NCBI RefSeq assembly: GCF_022539665.2
Contig: NC_081333.1
Location: 4,400,971-4,464,970 of the forward strand
Direction: 5' to 3'
Origin: Daphnia carinata
Lineage: Eukaryota > Arthropoda > Branchiopoda > Diplostraca > Daphniidae
DNA length: 64,000 bases
Within the stretch, counting starts at the first letter, position 1, and each line of letters starts with the position of its first letter. A program made the position numbers and the translations under genes. Shown in pieces: positions 57,856-64,000 of this stretch. The notes below the pieces were generated by a model. That model was not told where the DNA came from and did not search any database. It worked only from the letters and a program-made list of their open reading frames with translations.

Positions 57856-60736
57856 ATGGCCGGAGGATGCGATTTAGGTGGCGAAAATGGTGGCGGTACA
57901 AATAATACTAAAAGATTGACCATCGCGTTTATCGGGGCCAAAAGCGTCGGTAAGACGTCCATCATCCGGGTAAGTCCCAATCGCCTCTCTTTTTTTTTTC
58001 TCTTTCCATTTCTATACCTATTTGATTTTTGGCTGCATCCCACTTTTGTGTGCGTGAATCGTGTCGCTGAGGAGATGAAAAGGCCGTCATCACAAAAGCT
58101 TCATCCTTTTCATCAGCCTTTAAATCGAGGCAGGACGAAGAAAAAAAGGATGAACACAATTGTATAGATAATACCAGTTAAATCGCGTGCGTTTAAAAAT
58201 AGCAATTTCCCGCAAAATGACACGAATTTGTCCAGGAAAAAATGATCAAAATGATTGAATAAAAAAAAAACTTTGGGGAAAGTGAGCAAAAATGGGAGTA
58301 GTGCCACGAACTCTGTGAACTTTTTCTCGGTGAAATCATTTCCCTATTCATTGCCAACTTTATCGTTAGAGAAGTTACAAGAACAGCCCACAGCATCGCA
58401 CGATGAATGGCTCGCTTCTTATCGCCACGGCAATAACAAGATGAATTCAACCCGTTACATACAAGAAAACCACATCGGATTGACGATGGGATTTCGCCGA
58501 CTCGAAAGCAAAATAGCCCCATACACGAATTCGATAGAAAAGAGAGAAAAAAAAAAAAAAAACAAAAAAAAAAAAAAAAAAAAAAAAGAGATTTGTGTAC
58601 AGGGAGCCTATTTCGAGCGTTTGATTGGCTGTGCTTCCAATCGATTGATTGACGCAACGAAGACGGACGTGATTGATGTCCAACACACAGCATCTGAAAA
58701 AAGGATTTTTTTTTTCTAAATAAAAAAGGAGAAAATGGATATAAAGATTTCTATATCCATTTTTCTTTTGCGGGGTTTCGCTTGACGACATCCGACCCCA
58801 GCGACATTTTCCATTTACCAAACTGTCAACCGATTTATCTCTTACACATCCCCCCCCCTCTTTTCTTTTTATCTTGCACGCGTACTTTATGTGTCGAGTT
58901 CCTCGCACGTCAAATGAAAAACAAACAAGCTATTTACAGTCTCGCAAAACTGTTTTGTCTTTAAACAGCAATTTGTGAGCAATCAATTCAGCAATGTCGT
59001 CGGACCGACCGTGCACCCGCAACGCTACGCCACCAGTTTGGTTCTATCCAATAATCGCATCATTGAAATTCACATTTCCGATTTTCCCGCCATCGATAAA
59101 TTTCCTGAAGATTCGCTCCAAGAGTGGAACCTCCATTGCTCCTCATCCGGCACGAAGCAAAGCAGCAAAACAGTTCACAAACCTCCGCAATCGTTTTGCC
59201 GATTAAGACAAGCATCCGCCTACGTGCTCGTGTTCGACTCTTCCAGACCGGCGCCCACGTTCCAGTACATCCGTCAGATGCGCGATCAGATTCTCAGTCA
59301 CGGTGGTAAGGATGTTTACAAGAAACCAATGGTCGTGGCGGCAAACAAACAAGATCTCGTTCACATGGCCAGAGGTCCGTCAGCTAGCGCCACAACAACA
59401 TGGTGCAATCGCGGACCTTTAATGAAGAGTCGCCGACGTGCAGCGACTCACCAGCAGACGCCCGTCCACAACAACAACAACGGAACGAGTCATTCGGGCG
59501 CAGGTGTTAATAACGGCGGCAAGAATGGCCATAACGGAACGAACGCAACATCCAGCGAATGGAGTTGCACCGTCCGCAAACAATGGCGTTGTCTTTACGT
59601 CGAATGCAGCGCCAAATTCAATTGGCAGGTCAGTTTCTTTTTAACCCATTAACTAGCTGCCCTTCTTTCTTTCTTTTTTTTTTTTTTTTGCAAGTTCCTT
59701 ATTGATCCAATCAAACGCAGCAACCCTCCCGGCCGTGCCAACATTAAAAGAACGTAACAAAAGCTGCCCTTCCAATTTAGGCAGTTCCGATAGGTTATGA
59801 ATTAATAGATACGAATGGCAGCGCAGTGCGCGCACACGGCTCATCAGCTTACGCATACCCAGAAAAAAGATATACTTTGTGCGTAGGTCTTTCCAGCTTT
59901 TCCCTAGAAACAACCGCGCAGACGGGAATTCTTTCAATAATTAGTATCTGAGTTGTTACACAAGGCTTATTAGTCTTTAAGTTGTTCCGGTCTGTCTTTT
60001 TTGCTTACTCCCTAGATAAATCGAATTTTCGTTCAAAGATAACGAGCATGACGGACATGTTCATTTGTTATCTGGTTCCATCAGTTCGCTTTCAAAAACA
60101 AAATGAGAAAAGAAATCCAAGATCTCGGTTTGCGAGGAGACATTAGTGCTCCAACGAAAGGTAGCCATTTTTGCTTCCACGGATCCCACTAATTAGCGCG
60201 CACGATCGATACAACAACTCTAGGAGAATGAAGATATAAAAAGACTCACTCACCCACCATCCATCCTTTTCTTCTTAATAAAGCGCAGTTCAGAAAAAAA
60301 AAAAAACATCTGTTGAACTCCCGGCAGATCCCTTGGCACGGTAACAAACTTGTTTATCCCCCGCTTCGCAAAAGTTGTCCTGCTAAAAACGCACACCTAA
60401 TTAACCTAACACAAAAAGTTTTCTACAAAATAGGAAATAAAACTTAGCTTTTTGTTTGGCAAGCAGGTCGTGCATCTGTTCCAGCAGGTGGTCAACGCGA
60501 TCGAGAGCTGTTCGGCGGATGGCCATCGGCATCAGTCGGGCGGTGATCCATCGCGTCATCAATTGCCGCACTCGATCGCTCAGCTCGTTCATCTCGGTCA
60601 ATTGGCTCATCTGGGTGGGTTCATCAACGTTCCTGGAGCGCCTCCCGTTGTTATGACGTTGCCACCTCCACCGAGACCGTCTTCACCGGAACGTCGTCGA
60701 ACAATTGGCAGAAGATTACAATGCCCAGTCTGTTGA
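57856..60736 (+). CDS. RASL10-like small GTPase
   Basis: Ras-superfamily GTPase of the RASL10A/B branch. Three coding exons: 57856-57969, 58969-59628, 60467-60736; all phase 0, 347 residues. P-loop GAKSVGKTSI (residues about 27-36), switch region FSNVVGPTVHPQRY, a DxxG-like IHISDFPAI lacking the usual Gly, guanine-specificity NKQD (AANKQDLV) and ECSAKFNW as the SAK motif; LQEWNLHC and the ECSAK-x-NW pattern match RASL10. It is much longer than vertebrate RASL10B (about 203), because about 60 residues of Asn/Gly/Thr-rich low complexity are inserted between NKQD and SAK (about 59360-59560) and the tail is extended. It ends RRLQCPVC, with a terminal cysteine pair that might be lipidated but is not a CAAX box. 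Intron 1 (999 bp) and intron 2 (838 bp) are long for this window. Confidence 0.88.
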
Positions 60737-61043
60737 TGAAATTCTTGTTTTTGTTTTTTAAAATTAATTCTAAACCGATTTTTTTCTCTTGTTCGCTGTG
60801 AATAAAAAAAATAATAATTTACAATGTCACTATGAGCAAAAAGGACCTGTCTTTCCTAGAATTCTTTTTTTTTCTTCTCTCATCGTCCGTCGCGATCCAT
60901 TACACACAACCGTCAAGAAGAATATAAGGGCCAAAAAAAAAAAAAAAAATAAGAGAGAATGTTTTTGTTGGAGTTGAAGGAGAAGGGAACATCAAGCAAA
61001 AAAAAAAAAAAAAAAAGGGAAAATATTTGGAGAAGAAATCCAA
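60737..61043. other. Convergent 3' region
   Basis: A/T-run-rich 3' UTR space between the RASL10-like gene and MYBBP1A; no gene. Confidence 0.4.
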
Positions 61044-63966
61044 TCAATCGATTGTAGACTTCCTTTTTTTCTTCTTTTTGGCTGGACTGGGTGTTCCGTC
61101 TGTGGTTTGCTCTCGTCGATCATCCGCTGTCGACTCTTGTGTCGTCTGCCTCTTTTTCATTTTTTGGGGAGTTGTGGACTCTGCCGACGCGCCTTCTGCA
61201 ATCGATGTTAATCAAGTTGATGTAGTAAAAGAGGGGCGCGAAAAAGAAAAGTATATAATTTGAAAGTCAAACAGGTTCTTTTTTTTTTTGGAAAATATTA
61301 AAAAAAAGGGGCTAAATTACCGGCAGCTGTAGGCACATGTCGCGAAACTTTATCCGTACTATTCTGATCCTTTTTTTTCAATTTTTTCTTCTTTGAATTC
61401 GCTTCTTTTGCCCCTTTGACAACCTCGTGCTCCACTTGATTGCCGTTTGTATCGTGACTTCCTGCTTTCATCGTCTCAGAATCCTTATGCCGTTTCTTCC
61501 GCTCGCCAATCTTTTCCTGCGCAACCACCGACGAAGATGGTTCCGCTTCGGGTGCCACGTCAATGTCCATATCAACTTGAGCAAAAGTTACATCGCCGAA
61601 ACCTTCCCCCGACGCTGTCATCCGCCGCTTCTTAGCCTCTTTCTTTTCTTTGTCTCCAGGACGATTGGATTTCATCTTCTTTTTGGTCGTCATCTCTGCC
61701 GCTTTCGATCCATTTGTAGTCGTCTTTGTCGATTTGGCTCCATCAGCTTCCGGGGACGAGGAAGATGTCAATCGTTTAGAACCACCGCTGCAGGGCTGTG
61801 CCGGTTCGATTTCGTCAAGAGCTAGACCCATCAGTCTGGCCAGCATGGAGTGATTCTTTTTCAAGTCCTTTTGTTTGCCCAATCCTTTGGCTGTAAAGAC
61901 CGCCAGCGCGTCTTTGAAAGGCTTCCAAAGTTCGCCGTCGTCTGTACCAACACCACCAGAAGTGGGGGAGTCTTCTCTCAGCTTGGCAACTTCGGGACAA
62001 AGCAGCACAACACGCAGCAGAATAAAGAGCTCATTCAAGTACTTGGGTTTGGAATCGCTACCAGCTTCTTCGACGACCTTCGCCAACAGAAAGAACAAAA
62101 GTAAATTCAACATGTTAAAATCCTGCCCGCTATACTTTTTCAACATATATAAAAGATTCGAAGGAACTCAGGCCCTTCCACAAATCGATCGATCGTTAAA
62201 GACCCCCCCCCCCTCCCCCACACGAGATACCGATCGATCGGCAAACACACACTACACGCTCTCCATACAAAACGAAAAAGAACGCGAAAGCAGACAGCTG
62301 CCGTACAAAAAAGAAAATCGCTTTCCTTTCACTGAGTCTACTGTAAGTGTAATTACCCGCTGAGAGCACTGCAAAAGACTATGCAACCGCTTTGTCAGTA
62401 GTGGCTGGCCTAGCGCCGACAGGGCCGTCGAGTTCCGGAAGAGCGCCGTCAACAGCTGGACGGCTTGAAGCTTGCGATTCTTTAGGATCGCCGGCCCAAA
62501 AGCGTACTCTATCAATGGCTCGAGTAGAAAGCCCGCGTCCGGCCACGGATAAACAAGGGCGCGAGAGAAGACGCCAAATGGGACGGGCGAATCGCGTTTC
62601 AGGAAAAACTTGGACAAGTTCGAACGGTACAGTTGATAAACACCGTCCACTTGTACGTGAGGTTCTTTCGACTTCTTCTGGCCGTTAGTTGAATCGTTGA
62701 CTCGACTCAGGTGCAATGTACACCTGAGAATAAACGAGCAACATTGAACTATGTCTTCACTGATGTACGGCATCAGGGTTTTCTCTGCAAAATCAATTAA
62801 ATGAATTTCATTGAAGGAACGTTAACATTAAATCGTTGACTTACTGGCATAGGGTTTAGAGAAAAGAATCTGCAATAATTTGACCAAGTCTTCCATGACG
62901 ACATCCTTGGAATCGCTGAATCGTCGAATGTTGGTCAATTTGCGGAGGACAGATCTCGTGCGGTCCATCAAGGGCTTTTGTAACGGTTCCTTGACAGTGA
63001 CCTCCAGTAATGAGAGGAGCGGCATCATGGCCGCAGCTGATAAACTGATGCTCAATTCCTTGTCTGTCAACACCTCGATGAGGTCGAGACAGCGGATACG
63101 AAAGTGCATTAAGGCAGTTCCTTCTTTGGGTAATTTGTTCACATTCTTGCGAACAGGACGAGCTTTACGGAATTCCTGGAACGCCGAACCGAGCGCTTTA
63201 TCCAACCTCTCCATTTGGCCGTCGGACAGATCGTCGACATCAACCGATTCGGTATCTGTCAGCGCTGCACTGTCACCTAGAGCCTCGTGAATCTTCATTC
63301 GAAGTTTATCTGTAATCGTTTCTTCTTCGTCCATTCCGTCACTAAATTCATCGTCACCGTCGTCTTCTTCAATTTCCGATTCTTCGTTTGCGTCTGCATT
63401 CGGACTTTCTTCTTCATCACTCAGGTCGCTTTCTTCTAAATCCTCGTCCTCCTCATCGGCGTCGACTAATGGGGTATCCTTTTTGGATGGATCGATAACC
63501 TGTCAATGCAACGCGGGAAAAGATATTATAAGAACTCTCCATCGAGAAATAGAATTTCGTTTCCTACATCCAAGACTTGCTGCAGAGCGTTGGGGGTTAC
63601 GTGTTCGGCCAGCAGCGACCAAACGGACACGACGATGCTACGGAGCAAGTGCTGATTCCGTGAGAGCAATGACAGGAGAATATCGGTGACGACTTCCAAC
63701 CAATGAGGATCTTCGGGCGTCTCCAGCTGCTTCGCTTTAGCTGCCTTCGTTTTTTTATTGCTGTTTTCAGTGGCTTTGCTATAACAGGTATCCAACTCGG
63801 TAATGATTTCAGATGGCAAAGCCGGCTGACGGAGCAATTCAAAACCCATGTTGATGTACAAGACCAAAAAGACCTGATCAGTCCAGCTGTCAGTTTCTTT
63901 AGCAGCCCGTTTTTTCTTTTGAATCTTTTCGGCTACTTTTTTTATATTTCTCCAGTATGCTTTCAC
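61044..63966 (-). CDS. Mybbp1a: MYBBP1A / Pol5-like nucleolar protein, partial
   Basis: Nucleolar HEAT/armadillo-like protein that links rRNA synthesis and transcription control. The visible minus-strand exons are 63966-63568, 63499-62845, 62784-62357, 62077-61321, 61195-61044; the first starts at an acceptor, so the N-terminal exons lie beyond the right edge. Helical repeats in the first exon (LLSLLSRNQHLLRSIVVSVW), then a long acidic tract (EEDEDLEESDLSDEEE, EIEEDDGDDE), then the Pol5/MYBBP1A core (MERLDKALGSAFQEFRKA, RIRCLDLIEVLTDKEL), further helices, and a very basic C-terminus (KKRHKD, KKKKLKKKD, AKKKKKRKS) with nuclear/nucleolar signals. Converges with the RASL10-like gene. Acidic tract followed by a basic tail is characteristic. 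Family call is good. Confidence 0.85.
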
Positions 63967-64000
63967 CTATTTCAAATAGCGTTGAGAAAAATAATTATAA

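Noticed and set aside
58193-58908. Long frames in RASL10 intron 1
   Set aside because: Driven by A/T runs within a 1-kb intron; no motifs.
61427-62363. Plus-strand frames over MYBBP1A
   Set aside because: Antisense shadows of the charged C-terminal region.

Overview
The window reads as nuclear DNA of an arthropod, most likely a crustacean close to Daphnia. Genes are dense, introns are mostly about 60-100 bp with clean GT-AG borders, and the products are metazoan (CHK2, REXO1, a UBR1/2 N-recognin, MYBBP1A, RASL10, a CLIP4-like protein, a small heat-shock protein, a Reeler protein). The species is inferred from gene content and style, not proven. No bacterial operon, CRISPR array or phage structure is present. 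Almost every real gene is split, so most models here were rebuilt by joining exons with matching phases; exon coordinates are given and may be off by a base or two.

Layout. 1-2190 (+): TMEM63/OSCA channel, cut at its 5' end by the window edge. 2584-5179 (-): two tandem exonuclease-only REXO1 paralogs. 7137-7619 (-): small membrane protein. 8861-10608 (-): CHK2, head-to-head across about 430 bp with full-length REXO1 at 11040-14688 (+). 15244-18184 (-): CLIP3/CLIP4-like CAP-Gly protein. 19848-20832 (-): secreted Reeler-domain protein. 21007-22020 (-): short, divergent Rel-homology-like protein found only after splicing. 22.0-26.7 kb: gene-poor, with candidate exons and a possible decayed ionotropic receptor. 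26768-28307 (-): secreted Pro/Gln/Ser-rich protein with a TATA box. 30823-32561 (-): leucine-rich-repeat protein. 33317-34434 (-): small heat-shock protein with a 5' UTR intron and TATA box. 37472-45251 (-): 21-exon UBR1/2 ubiquitin ligase with two tRNA-Pro genes in one intron. 46752-47248: solo LTR. 49254-51050: large inverted repeat with tRNA-like sequences in the spacer. 51477-52482 (-): unrecognised coiled-coil gene candidate. 56565-60736 (+): RASL10-like small GTPase with its promoter. 61044-63966 (-): C-terminal part of MYBBP1A/Pol5, running off the right edge.

The genes do not form one pathway. Themes are RNA 3'-end trimming (three REXO1-type exonucleases), DNA-damage signalling (CHK2), protein quality control (UBR1/2, sHSP) and a small immunity-flavoured pair (Reeler protein beside the Rel-like protein). 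The best candidates for something undescribed are the Rel-like protein that has lost the DNA-recognition loop, the intact truncated exonuclease pair, the inverted repeat with tRNA-like cargo, and the LTR carrying two hairpins with a compensatory base change.
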